A stretch of 64,000 bases of DNA from HTCC2207 sp002685195 (GTDB taxonomy: Bacteria > Pseudomonadota > Gammaproteobacteria > Pseudomonadales > Porticoccaceae): NCBI GenBank assembly GCA_051201675.1, contig CP179212.1, positions 744,001 through 808,000 of the forward strand, read 5' to 3'. Below are positions 17,792 to 26,409 of this stretch, piece by piece. The notes under the pieces were generated by a model. That model was not told where the DNA came from, did not search any database, and was given only the letters and a program-made list of their open reading frames with translations. Numbering within the stretch: the stretch's first letter is position 1; every line of letters begins with the position of its first letter. Both the position numbers and the translations under genes were made by a program.

Positions 17792-19088
17792 CTCTAGTTT
17801 CAAGGGATTTTTCTGCGGCGCGCCATACGCGAATAAAATTGCCACCCCAGATTTTAGTGATATCGTCTTTACTGTAGCCACGTTTTAGCAACTCTAGAGT
17901 GACATTGAGTGCCTCGCTGGCATCATTGAACCCAATAATGCCACTTCCATGATTAAAGTCAGTGCCAATCCCTACGTGATCAATACCAATACGATCAACA
18001 ATATAATCAACATGATCGAGCATTTCGTTTAAACCGATGGGGCCGAGTAGGGCGTTGGTGCGAGTTAAAAAGTCTCTCCTAATAGTTGGGTCATCAATTT
18101 CCCAGTACAGCTCGAAGGGATACAAATAGTTCTCTTCTATACCTGATTCTTTGCGAACAGCGCGGATATTTGTGTCCATGTCTGGGTCTGAAGAGTCGAA
18201 TAAATAACCGCGAAATGGCGCGATATGAATGACACCACCAGTCTCGCCAATTCGATCTATTTCTTCATCTGAGAGATTGCGAGTAACGTCCGTCAGTGCG
18301 CGCACGTTGGAATGGCTAGCAATAACTGGAGTTGTAGACAGATCAATAGCTTGTAATGCTGCTTGAGTGGACAGCTGGGAAATATCTACAACACCTCCGA
18401 GGACATTGATTTTTGAAATAGCGGATCTTCCTAAGACAGATAAGCCACCATGCTCCGACTCCGGCTCTCTAGTGCCTGTGTCGCCATCAAATAGCGTGCG
18501 TGATGAGTCTGCAAAGTTGTTGTGACCCATATGCGTGAGGGCAAATACCCTCACCCCAGAATCGTATAACTCATCGATACCTGTTGTGTTGGTGCCTAAG
18601 ATCAACGCATTTTGAAAACCAAGAATGAGTGCTGCTTTACCCTCTGTCTGAGCCGCCTGGAGCTCCTCTGTCGTTTGAACGATAATGGCGTTGTTGGCTG
18701 GGTCATTAGCCAAAGCATTCACTGCGGCAAGCTTGGTTTGCGCCAAGGCTTTTGCTGCAGCATAACCCTTAGGGTTTCTCGGCATCGGGCTAACAGCTAA
18801 TGACATAACCACTGCATCTAACCCACCAGCATGCATCTTTGCTGGAGATACCCTTGATAGGCCATCAGCACCGACGTACATAGAAGGCTTGCCGGGTATT
18901 TCAATATCTGCGTGTGCATCTATCGTCAATGCAGAAGCATGAATGGCCTTGGCTTGGGTTATTAGAGTGGCGCTTTTATCTTCGGGTGCCGCTGCTGCTC
19001 CCTCTGACGTAGATTCAACATTGCAGCCGGCTTGGCTGAGGGTTAGTAAAAGTAAAGTAGCTAATAATTTGGGCATAGAGACAACCAT
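17772..19088 (-). CDS. Membrane dipeptidase (peptidase M19) lipoprotein
   Basis: A 438-residue renal-dipeptidase-type zinc hydrolase. It has a lipoprotein signal peptide ending in LTLSQAGC (Cys22). The residue after Cys is Asn, which fits outer-membrane sorting by the E. coli rule. Metal motifs are LTIDAHADIEIPG near residue 55, ALTHMGHNNFADS, ASHSNVRALTDVTRNLSD and DHVGIGTDFNHGSG. The family cleaves dipeptides, beta-lactams or N-acyl amino acids. It is the last gene of the eight-gene minus-strand run, 15 bases after the cupin gene. The start is uncertain by four codons. Confidence 0.88.
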   Translation of the reverse strand: MVVSMPKLLATLLLLTLSQAGCNVESTSEGAAAAPEDKSATLITQAKAIHASALTIDAHADIEIPGKPSMYVGADGLSRVSPAKMHAGGLDAVVMSLAVSPMPRNPKGYAAAKALAQTKLAAVNALANDPANNAIIVQTTEELQAAQTEGKAALILGFQNALILGTNTTGIDELYDSGVRVFALTHMGHNNFADSSRTLFDGDTGTREPESEHGGLSVLGRSAISKINVLGGVVDISQLSTQAALQAIDLSTTPVIASHSNVRALTDVTRNLSDEEIDRIGETGGVIHIAPFRGYLFDSSDPDMDTNIRAVRKESGIEENYLYPFELYWEIDDPTIRRDFLTRTNALLGPIGLNEMLDHVDYIVDRIGIDHVGIGTDFNHGSGIIGFNDASEALNVTLELLKRGYSKDDITKIWGGNFIRVWRAAEKSLETRVMESQG

Positions 19089-19103
19089 GTCATTAATTAA
19101 GAT

Positions 19104-19463
19104 TTATTTTTCGTAGATAGCATAGATTTTTTGCGTTGGTTCTATGACTTCCCACTCCCCTTCAAAGCCAGCAGGTACACAAATTTTATCACCGGCAATA
19201 ACGGTTAACTCATTGCCTTGGGTATCTCGTAAAATCGATTTGCCACTCAATATATGGAAATACTCATTTTCGGTGTAGCTAACTTTCCAGCAGCCAACTT
19301 CTGCGCCCCATTCTCCCACAAAGAACCGATCATCGGCTGAAAAATGAAGAGTATTATTTTGCTCAGGTTCGCCTTTAACCAAACGGTCTTTAGGGGTTGG
19401 ATAGTGCTCTACTTTTGCAGTGCTATTTGCCAGCGCAACTATGTCAGTAATATTTTTAGGCAT
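19104..19463 (-). CDS. Small cupin-domain protein (Cupin_3/DUF861-like)
   Basis: A 119-residue single-domain cupin. VGEWGAEVGCWKVSYTENEY is the first cupin strand pair, FHILSGKS the turn, and GDKICVPAGFEGEWEVIE the second motif. Canonical metal residues are only partly kept (Glu and His in NEYFHIL). The family includes (S)-ureidoglycine aminohydrolase-like and ethanolamine-utilisation proteins, but no activity can be assigned. It is 37 bases after the epimerase gene and before the dipeptidase. Confidence 0.75.
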   Translation of the reverse strand: MPKNITDIVALANSTAKVEHYPTPKDRLVKGEPEQNNTLHFSADDRFFVGEWGAEVGCWKVSYTENEYFHILSGKSILRDTQGNELTVIAGDKICVPAGFEGEWEVIEPTQKIYAIYEK

Positions 19464-19500
19464 GGGAGAATCCTTTGGTAACGAGTCGATACCATAACTA

Positions 19501-20481
19501 TCATTTGCCTAAAAGACCATTATCATCTGCCCATTGTTTAGACCGTTTCATGCCTTCATCAAATGGCATTTCAGGTTTCCAACCAAGAATGCGCTCGGCT
19601 TTCTTAATTGAGAACCAGCTCTTGGTGGCGAGTTGAACCACGGTTGCAGGAGAGGCTTCGTTTAGATTGCCCATAAGGTCGGCAACTTTTGAGGCTATGG
19701 CGGCGACTCTAAGCGCAACCTTAGTGGAGACAAGCATGGGGCCTTTTTTACCCAACCATTGATAGTGTGGCGCAAAATATTCTTTAGTGGTCATGTAGCC
19801 TTCACAAGAAAGATTAAATATCTCGCCTACCGCATCTGGATGTTGAGCGGCAAGTGCAATACCCTTGACTAAATCATCGATATAAATGGGCCTAAAGAAA
19901 CCCTCACCTTTGGCGGGTAGCATAAATTGATTCTTAGCAATTGCTTCTAAGGGAGCAATGATCCACGGTCGGCTACCGGGGCCATAGGCATCACCTGGAC
20001 GCACAATTACTACCTCAATATCATCATTTGCCGAGGCCGCAAGTACAGTGTGCTCAGAGGCTAGCTTGGTGAGCACATAACTGCCACCATCTGCATGTAC
20101 AGGGTGGTTCTCATCAAGTTCTCCCTCTGCGGCATTACCATAGGCCACGATAGAAGATATCTGCACAAAACGTCGCACCTTATGTTTTTTTGCCGCATTA
20201 ATTAAGTTACCAGTAGCCTGCACATTTACTCGCCACATATCACTGTCTCCCATGGCATTTGAAACCAATGCCGCGGTGTGAATGATGACATCACAATCGT
20301 CTAGCACTTTGCCAATGCTCTCAGGTTTGGCGATATCGCCTTCAATAATATCTGTGCCATTACCAACCAAATCAACGCCAACTACGGCTTGATTATTCTG
20401 TTGATAAAAACGCATTAGAGAATTGCCAATAAAACCATTGGCTCCAGTGATTAATACTTTTTTGATCGATTGTTCGCTCAT
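19501..20481 (-). CDS. NAD-dependent epimerase/dehydratase (extended SDR)
   Basis: A 326-residue Rossmann-fold enzyme. The NAD-binding motif VLITGANGFIGNSLMRFYQQ lies at residues 9-28. The active-site pair is in YVLTKLASE, and IVRPGDAYGPGSRPWI is a substrate-loop signature shared with 3-beta-hydroxysteroid dehydrogenase/isomerase-like and sugar-nucleotide enzymes. Substrate is unknown. It lies between the classical SDR and the cupin in a run with 37-38-base gaps. Confidence 0.85.
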   Translation of the reverse strand: MSEQSIKKVLITGANGFIGNSLMRFYQQNNQAVVGVDLVGNGTDIIEGDIAKPESIGKVLDDCDVIIHTAALVSNAMGDSDMWRVNVQATGNLINAAKKHKVRRFVQISSIVAYGNAAEGELDENHPVHADGGSYVLTKLASEHTVLAASANDDIEVVIVRPGDAYGPGSRPWIIAPLEAIAKNQFMLPAKGEGFFRPIYIDDLVKGIALAAQHPDAVGEIFNLSCEGYMTTKEYFAPHYQWLGKKGPMLVSTKVALRVAAIASKVADLMGNLNEASPATVVQLATKSWFSIKKAERILGWKPEMPFDEGMKRSKQWADDNGLLGK

Positions 20482-20519
20482 AGATACCTCAATGTTGATT
20501 TGTGCTGATGTTTACCTAA

Positions 20520-21314
20520 TTAGCCCATATTCTTCCGATAAAAACTGCCAACCAATTTAGTTAGTCGTGTTTTAGAAAATAGATGAGTGATGGCTGCAGT
20601 GAATTTATTAGCCGCCCCCGGAACAATGGTCATTTTGCCCGAGAGGCAGTCACGGATACCTTGCTCAGCCACCTCTTTAGCTGACATCATCATGTTCGGT
20701 GCGATGTTTAGCTTGGCACCTTGATCTGGATTATCCATCATTTTTGTTGCTGTATAGCCAGGGCAAAGAGCCGAGACAACTACACCATTTCCTGTAGCGT
20801 TTAATTCATCGGCAAGTGCCTGAGTAAAGGACAAAACGTAAGATTTAGTTGCAGCATAGACATTTTGATTTGGAATTGGCATCCAACCTGCTAGAGAGGC
20901 TACATTAAGAATATGACCGCTTTTTCTAGCAGACATATCATTTGCATAGAGGTGTGTTAGAGAAGTGAGAGCCAGTATGTTGACAGTAATCATCCTCTCT
21001 TGAGCATCAATGTCTAACTCAGTAAAAAAACCATTGTGCAGAAGCCCAGCATTGTTGACTAAAAAGTCTACTCTTAGGTTATTCGACTGAGTGTTTTGAA
21101 ATAGTTGCTGAGCGGCCTGGGGTTGAGATAAATCAGCAACGATTACCGTGCAATTAACACCGTGCTCTTGGATGAGTGTTGTAGCAATACTGTTAAGTTT
21201 GTCTTCTCTTCGTGCCACGAGAATTAAGTCATAGCCGCGAGCACCCAGAATATTGGCAAACTCCAAGCCAATGCCATCGGATGCACCTGTTACCAGCGCT
21301 ATTTTATTTGCCAT
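20520..21314 (-). CDS. Classical short-chain dehydrogenase/reductase
   Basis: A 264-residue NAD(P)-dependent oxidoreductase. The cofactor motif is VTGASDGIGLEFANILGARG, followed by NNAGLLHNG, the catalytic Ser in NVASLAGWM and YAATKSYVLSF. The C-terminal region resembles the DltE/YqjQ-type acyl-CoA or ketone reductases. Arg after the second beta strand (VARRED) points to NADP(H). It follows the DUF3604 gene by 37 bases. Confidence 0.88.
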   Translation of the reverse strand: MANKIALVTGASDGIGLEFANILGARGYDLILVARREDKLNSIATTLIQEHGVNCTVIVADLSQPQAAQQLFQNTQSNNLRVDFLVNNAGLLHNGFFTELDIDAQERMITVNILALTSLTHLYANDMSARKSGHILNVASLAGWMPIPNQNVYAATKSYVLSFTQALADELNATGNGVVVSALCPGYTATKMMDNPDQGAKLNIAPNMMMSAKEVAEQGIRDCLSGKMTIVPGAANKFTAAITHLFSKTRLTKLVGSFYRKNMG

Positions 21315-21351
21315 GTTGTGTTACCCCTACCGTTTAGTTTAAGTGCAGTTA

Positions 21352-23643
21352 TTATTTATAATCGATGAATATTGGCGAAGACCAGGCTTGTTGACCAAGT
21401 GGCTTTTGGCAATCATCTTGTTCATCGGTGCGGTAATCCCCGTAACAGGGGTCTGTGCTGATCACATTTCCTTCATCATCAAAGCTTCCGCGCAAATTAC
21501 CACCGTTGATCGTCTCAATGGGTTGTTCAATCGCCCTGATGTAGTACAAGGCATCACGACCCTCGCTGGCAAAATTTGGATCCTCAAACTCGACGGTGCA
21601 ACCTTGCTCAGAGGGTGGGCACTCAAAACGCTGCCAAGGATCTTCAATTAGCGGTGCAATTTTTTCTCCTGCATAGGTCTGAGGACGAATTTTAACCACT
21701 TCAATGCGATCAATGAGGTAGCGCTCATCAGAGGGGTGGTAACACTCTCCTAGAGACATCTTTTCTAATCGCTTTGCTTCTAGGGTTTCCACCACATAGT
21801 CAGGACATCCGGGCAGCTGTTTAAATGAACCAACTACTTTTGCTTTGAAACGTGGATTAATATCCATGTTAACGGAGCTTCCCATGGGGAGTGGCTCGCT
21901 ATGATTTAAAGGATTAGCAAGATCAAACCACAGGAGCATCCGATGACCGCTGGTACCGTAGACTTCTCGCCGCTTCATAGCATCCCAAATGGCGTCTCGG
22001 TCACGGCCTTCTGCGTGGACTGCTGCGATTCCTCCAGTACTTAAAAAAGAAGTTGTACGTTCAAATTCTGAAGCAAATATTTTTGCGCTTATGGGGTCGA
22101 TTTGATCAGCGCGGAGAGACTGGGGCGCTGATTCGGGAACGATCGCGGTGCTTGCGAAGATACCTTCCCAAAAGTTATCACGCACACCGGTTGCATCAGT
22201 TGTGTTAAGACGCTGTTGCTGCTTAAAGCCGTGCCCGGGGCGAGATGAGTGAGTATCAGTGGAGCCTATGAATCCCCAGCGATAGCGTAAGGGGTCTTCG
22301 GGATCTTCTAGGTTCTGCAATGCCAATCCATACTGGACTGATTTTCGCGGTTTATAGTTGAACGCAGGGAGAAAGACATCCCTTGCTTGACCTGCATCAA
22401 GCCATTCTTCGGGCGTACTCCCCGGTACGGTCATGAACCCATAGATGGTATCAACTTGAACAAAGTTATGTCTTGCCTCAACTGCACGTGCATCACATTC
22501 TTCTTGGCTAATACCTGCAGCTGTGCAGCGATCTCGAATAATTTCCCCAGCTTGCCAGCAAGCGGGCAGATAATTAGCTTGGGGTGCTGGACAGGTCCAC
22601 TGGCCGTCACTAGCAAGGGTGCGTACTGCAAAGTCTCTAAATACCTCAGAGTTGCCATGTCCGGAGTAAACCTCAATAAGGCGAGTTTTGTCGGGGTCGC
22701 TATTGGCTTTGGTAAGCTGGTGTCGCCAGTTAGCATTAGGGGGTGTGTAAAATCCCCAGCTAGTTCCGTGGGGAGCGACAATAGTATCAAAGCCCCATTG
22801 GTCTAGTTTTTTAAATAATTCCCCGGGAGTTGCAGCACTTTCATAGCAGTTAGCAGGAAGTGAAGGGCTCGGAAGAGTGGGGTCGCAGATTGGTGTTCCC
22901 GCCATGTTCTCAACCCAGGTATTGTAAGAGGCGTAATAATCTTGATGTCGCGGATCAAGTACTCCCAAAATAGACGACTGCTTGCCATCATTTGAGCGAG
23001 CAGCAATGGTTGCAACGCCCACACCGACTGACGCGATAGGATGACTGGGCAATTTGTTGGGGACATCGTCTTTGAAGAGTACGTTATGGTGGCCATAATG
23101 ATTCTCTGCAACGGTTCCCACCTGTGTCCATTCAAAGCCAAGAAAAGCAACAATATCTGGATTCATTGGATCACCGGCGGTGCGATTGCATTGACGGACA
23201 GAATCCATGCCATCTTGCCATTGGCTTAATGTAAAACTCTCGGCATGGTCTGTAAGAAAATAAAAGTCTAGTTGAGAAATATAGCGAGCGTAATCACAGG
23301 CAAAGGCTGGAGGATAGGCTCCAGACGCACCATGCATCATAGGTAAACTGTACATAAAAGCATCAGCGGAATTCGTCGTGTGTACATGGGTGTCACCGAA
23401 AAGTATTTGCTTGTCAGTTGCTCCGCCATCAATTTGACTCTGGATTCGATCCTGCACGACGGATGCAGGTAGTCTGGATTCTGTAATTTTGGCGGGTGTA
23501 AGAGGAGAGTCCTCCCATGCCTTATTAGGGTCGGGGAAGTAACCGGGGAATAGTTTATACACAGCTTCGGGGGCCTGGTTGGTTAACGTTAGGCCAATAG
23601 CAACACCCAAAGCCCCGATAATAATGATAATTTTCTTAAGCAT
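21352..23643 (-). CDS. DUF3604 protein (PHP-like metal hydrolase fold), exported
   Basis: A large protein of 763 residues. It has an N-terminal membrane anchor or signal (MLKKIIIIIGALGVAIGLTL). The PHP-like metal ligands are visible in FGDTHVHTTNSADAFMY, FYFLTDHAESFTLSQW, VAPHGTSWG, LIEVYSGHGNSE and FIGSTDTHSSRPGHG. Six or more Cys residues suggest a periplasmic location with disulfides. No biochemical function is established for DUF3604 to my knowledge; a phosphoesterase or amidohydrolase-like activity is inference. It lies 17 bases downstream of the HupE/UreJ gene. Confidence 0.85.
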   Translation of the reverse strand: MLKKIIIIIGALGVAIGLTLTNQAPEAVYKLFPGYFPDPNKAWEDSPLTPAKITESRLPASVVQDRIQSQIDGGATDKQILFGDTHVHTTNSADAFMYSLPMMHGASGAYPPAFACDYARYISQLDFYFLTDHAESFTLSQWQDGMDSVRQCNRTAGDPMNPDIVAFLGFEWTQVGTVAENHYGHHNVLFKDDVPNKLPSHPIASVGVGVATIAARSNDGKQSSILGVLDPRHQDYYASYNTWVENMAGTPICDPTLPSPSLPANCYESAATPGELFKKLDQWGFDTIVAPHGTSWGFYTPPNANWRHQLTKANSDPDKTRLIEVYSGHGNSEVFRDFAVRTLASDGQWTCPAPQANYLPACWQAGEIIRDRCTAAGISQEECDARAVEARHNFVQVDTIYGFMTVPGSTPEEWLDAGQARDVFLPAFNYKPRKSVQYGLALQNLEDPEDPLRYRWGFIGSTDTHSSRPGHGFKQQQRLNTTDATGVRDNFWEGIFASTAIVPESAPQSLRADQIDPISAKIFASEFERTTSFLSTGGIAAVHAEGRDRDAIWDAMKRREVYGTSGHRMLLWFDLANPLNHSEPLPMGSSVNMDINPRFKAKVVGSFKQLPGCPDYVVETLEAKRLEKMSLGECYHPSDERYLIDRIEVVKIRPQTYAGEKIAPLIEDPWQRFECPPSEQGCTVEFEDPNFASEGRDALYYIRAIEQPIETINGGNLRGSFDDEGNVISTDPCYGDYRTDEQDDCQKPLGQQAWSSPIFIDYK

Positions 23644-23660
23644 GCTTTATTCCACCTTTT

Positions 23661-24884
23661 TTAGATAATTCCATAACTTCGTCCGATAAACCAGTAAAAA
23701 CCGAGGCCGCAGAGAGAAGCTGAAACTAAATCAACGACTAACCTTGGTTGTAGTAATCGATTCTTTTCGTTGAGTTGCTTCAGTACCAACCATAGGCCGA
23801 CAATGATAATTAATTGGCCTATTTCTATACCAAGATTGAAGCCGAGTAATGCAGGCCATAACTGAGCGCCAGATAAACCTGTCTCGGCAAGCGCACTTGC
23901 GAAGCCAAATCCGTGTATCAAGCCAAAAGCGATAGCCATTACAGGTCGAAAATTGACACTCTTTGTTTCGCCAGAGGCCAGAGGCATGTAGGCGAGGGTA
24001 AGTATTATTAATCCAACAATGCTAAGTGTGCTTAATCCTGCACCTGAGGTTAGATTAAATAGGAGCATAACCATCAAGATGGCAATTAAGGCATATGCAA
24101 AATAATGCCGGTGCCCACTAACAACACCCGCATTATCAAGGGCAACTAGAGCGATAGTGAATCCAATGGTTGCTTCTATTACAGCAAGATCTGGTATTAC
24201 AAAACCTAGAGTCGCTAGGCATAGAGTGACACTGTGCCCCAGAGTAAAGCCGGTCACTACCCAGACAAGATCGCTGAATTTACGCAGCAATAAAATAAGT
24301 GCCAGTAGAAAGGCAATATGATCGATACCACCGGAAATATGCTCAATGCCAAGGGTGGTATATTGGGCAATACTGTGAAATAAATTTTTAGCTGCTGGCC
24401 GCTTGGTATCTATTTCTTGTGTTCGCAAATCATTTGAGAATATATATTGTTGAGACAGTTGGTCGGCCACAGCAATTTGTGCATAGTGAACATGGGTACT
24501 TGCTACGCTGAAAAAGCTATTTATTTTAATGTTTAGAGTATCTATTTGTAGGCCACAGTCAAAATATAAACCAACGCGAACATAGCCTTGCGCCGAAGGC
24601 TGCAGCCTTGGTGGGGCTGTGTCTTTGCAAGCTTGTTTGTCATGAAAAACACGAATAGTTTCTGCTAAATGACGACTTAGCAACACATCTAGAGCTTGAT
24701 TGGGACCGCTCTGTAGACGGGTAATTTCCCTAGTCTTGACCGTAAATACAGCCTCGATGCGATTATCTGCGACGATCCAATCAGAAAATGACTGGCTACG
24801 GTTATGTGCATGAGATGTAAAAGACATTGTCATTAAGATGATCAAAATAACTAGGTGAGTAGGCATGCTCGAAAGTCGTTTCAC
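23661..24884 (-). CDS. HupE/UreJ-family membrane protein with periplasmic N-domain
   Basis: A 407-residue protein. The GTG at 24884 is the start I prefer: its G is the last base of the upstream stop (TAGTG), and it gives a good signal peptide, VKRLSSMPTHLVILIILMTM cleaved near HAH. Residues about 30-160 form an extracytoplasmic domain. The rest has about seven helices with HISGGIDHIAFLLALILLLR, TGFTLGHSVTLCLA and AFGLIHGFGFASALAETGL, the histidine-rich HupE/UreJ signature. Classical HupE and UreJ are nickel permeases, but this longer version is not next to urease or hydrogenase genes, so its cargo is open. Confidence 0.82.
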   Translation of the reverse strand: MKRLSSMPTHLVILIILMTMSFTSHAHNRSQSFSDWIVADNRIEAVFTVKTREITRLQSGPNQALDVLLSRHLAETIRVFHDKQACKDTAPPRLQPSAQGYVRVGLYFDCGLQIDTLNIKINSFFSVASTHVHYAQIAVADQLSQQYIFSNDLRTQEIDTKRPAAKNLFHSIAQYTTLGIEHISGGIDHIAFLLALILLLRKFSDLVWVVTGFTLGHSVTLCLATLGFVIPDLAVIEATIGFTIALVALDNAGVVSGHRHYFAYALIAILMVMLLFNLTSGAGLSTLSIVGLIILTLAYMPLASGETKSVNFRPVMAIAFGLIHGFGFASALAETGLSGAQLWPALLGFNLGIEIGQLIIIVGLWLVLKQLNEKNRLLQPRLVVDLVSASLCGLGFYWFIGRSYGII

Positions 24885-25384
24885 TATGGCATTGCCCCAG
24901 TATGCCCAGAGGTCTCTGCTTTGCTTTGGTTTAGCCATTCAATGCTTGCGCTATCACGTAACTGTTGGAGATAGTAGTCCACGGCAAAAGACTGCGTTTG
25001 AGATTTTTCTGCCGTACTAAATGCAGAGGGACTTTGAATGGCGTCTAACATTGTCTGCAACGTTTGTTGGCGAACATTGAGGTCACTTCGTAGAGCACCC
25101 GAACTAATTGCCTGTTGCACCAACAGTTCTTCTTCAATCAAGCGGTCGAGTATTAGTTCTCGATCTTCCAGAGTCATTGCTCCACGCTTATCTTGATCAA
25201 ACAATGAAGCAGCGCGAAGGTATTCGGTTTTGCTTATGCCAACATCATTAATTGTAACGATAACGGAGTTATCTAGTTGGTCTGAAAAGGGATTTGAAAA
25301 TGCCATCAACATACCAGTGACAGAACCTAATATTACCGAAATGAGGGTTCTTTTCTGAATAATTTGTCTTGTGAGCGCGCGCAT
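24884..25384 (-). CDS. SurA/parvulin-type N-terminal domain protein, no catalytic domain
   Basis: A 166-residue protein with an N-terminal membrane anchor at about residues 14-30. The helical SurA_N-like region follows (VIVTINDVGISKTEYLRAA and LDRLIEEELLVQQAISSGAL). The rotamase domain is missing, so it is more likely a chaperone partner than a prolyl isomerase. It is translationally linked on both sides: 3 bases after the larger parvulin gene, and 1-base overlap with the HupE/UreJ start. Confidence 0.7.
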   Translation of the reverse strand: MRALTRQIIQKRTLISVILGSVTGMLMAFSNPFSDQLDNSVIVTINDVGISKTEYLRAASLFDQDKRGAMTLEDRELILDRLIEEELLVQQAISSGALRSDLNVRQQTLQTMLDAIQSPSAFSTAEKSQTQSFAVDYYLQQLRDSASIEWLNQSKAETSGHTGAMP

Positions 25385-25387
25385 ACC

Positions 25388-26254
25388 CTAATTCACCTTG
25401 ATAATAAGCTGGTCAACCATCAGCGTATTCACTTCGATATTGGCTGCCTGCTTCAGGCGCAGTAATTCATCTGTCAATACTCGATCTCTGGATCTACTCT
25501 TGATTGCAGTAGCTATTTCATTGCGGACTAGCTCAAAATCTCGCATTGTCGCAGGCTCCACTCTTAAAATTTGAACTAAATAGACATCGCCTTTTTGGCG
25601 TATAGGTTGTGAAAGTTCGCCTTCTGCTAGGCCAATGATTTTGCTACTCAAGCCCACCCCAAGGTAGCGTCGCAACATATGTTCAGGGAGCGGGCTTAAG
25701 GGAATATCAACTCTTTGCCCACCCTCGATTAGCCCAAAAGATTCACCTAATCGTCCCTCAGTTAACATATGGTTGCGTGCATTACTGGCTTGTTCAATAG
25801 TCGTAAACTTAAACACTTCCAGGGTAGTTCGTGGTGACTCCTCAAAGATTGCTTGGTGGCTTTTATAGAAAGCTCTTAACGCAGATTCATCAATGGGCAA
25901 GTTTTCGGCATTGTTAGTAATATTATCCATGGCTGAGCGAGCTAGTAATTTTCTAATCCCAGGGTCAGCGTACAAAACCCCCAAATCTTCGGCCCTTTGT
26001 AATATTAATTCATCATCTACCAGACGCTGCAGAATGGAGTGTTGAGTTGAAGAGTTTTTGGGAAGACCTAAGGTCACAAGCGCCGTATTCAAGGTCGCTT
26101 GAGTGATGGGCTGTTGATTGACTAGAACAAGTGTATCGGCAGGATTTTGGTGCCAGTTAACTTCACTCTTTGAGCCTGCCAAAACTAATACAAGACCGGC
26201 AGCCGCTGCTATTCCGCGGAAAATATAATCTGATTGAGTGGCCTGTAGGGGCAT
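25388..26254 (-). CDS. Peptidyl-prolyl isomerase-like (parvulin/PpiC type) envelope protein
   Basis: A 288-residue protein with an N-terminal hydrophobic segment (residues 11-27) followed by a SurA_N-like helical part (VLVNQQPITQATLNTALV, LQRLVDDELILQRAEDLG). A parvulin-like PPIase domain lies at about 135-240 (FGLIEGGQRVDIPLSPLP, EGELSQPIRQKGDVYLVQIL). It is first in the eight-gene run, about 100 bases downstream of the TonB receptor terminator. It probably helps fold an exported partner, perhaps the neighbouring DUF3604 protein; that link is inference. Confidence 0.8.
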   Translation of the reverse strand: MPLQATQSDYIFRGIAAAAGLVLVLAGSKSEVNWHQNPADTLVLVNQQPITQATLNTALVTLGLPKNSSTQHSILQRLVDDELILQRAEDLGVLYADPGIRKLLARSAMDNITNNAENLPIDESALRAFYKSHQAIFEESPRTTLEVFKFTTIEQASNARNHMLTEGRLGESFGLIEGGQRVDIPLSPLPEHMLRRYLGVGLSSKIIGLAEGELSQPIRQKGDVYLVQILRVEPATMRDFELVRNEIATAIKSRSRDRVLTDELLRLKQAANIEVNTLMVDQLIIKVN

Positions 26255-26351
26255 AGACTAGACTTTATTTATGTGTTTTAAGCGTCTTATCATAGTCTAA
26301 TATATTTTCATCGCACTGTCTGAATATGACAGCTTAGTCACAATAGCGGAC

Positions 26352-26384
26352 ATAAAAAAAGGGGCAGTTAAAAACTGCCCCTTT
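26352..26384 (-). terminator. Rho-independent terminator of TonB receptor 1
   Basis: A 12-bp stem AAAGGGGCAGTT/AACTGCCCCTTT with a 3-base loop is followed on the minus strand by seven T. It ends the transcript of the receptor at 26410-29124 before the parvulin operon. Confidence 0.92.
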
Positions 26385-26409
26385 AGAGTTACTACTTTTC
26401 TAACACAGG

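Noticed and set aside
22387..22806. 139-residue plus-strand open frame inside the DUF3604 gene
   Set aside because: Antisense shadow of a well-supported coding region with conserved motifs.
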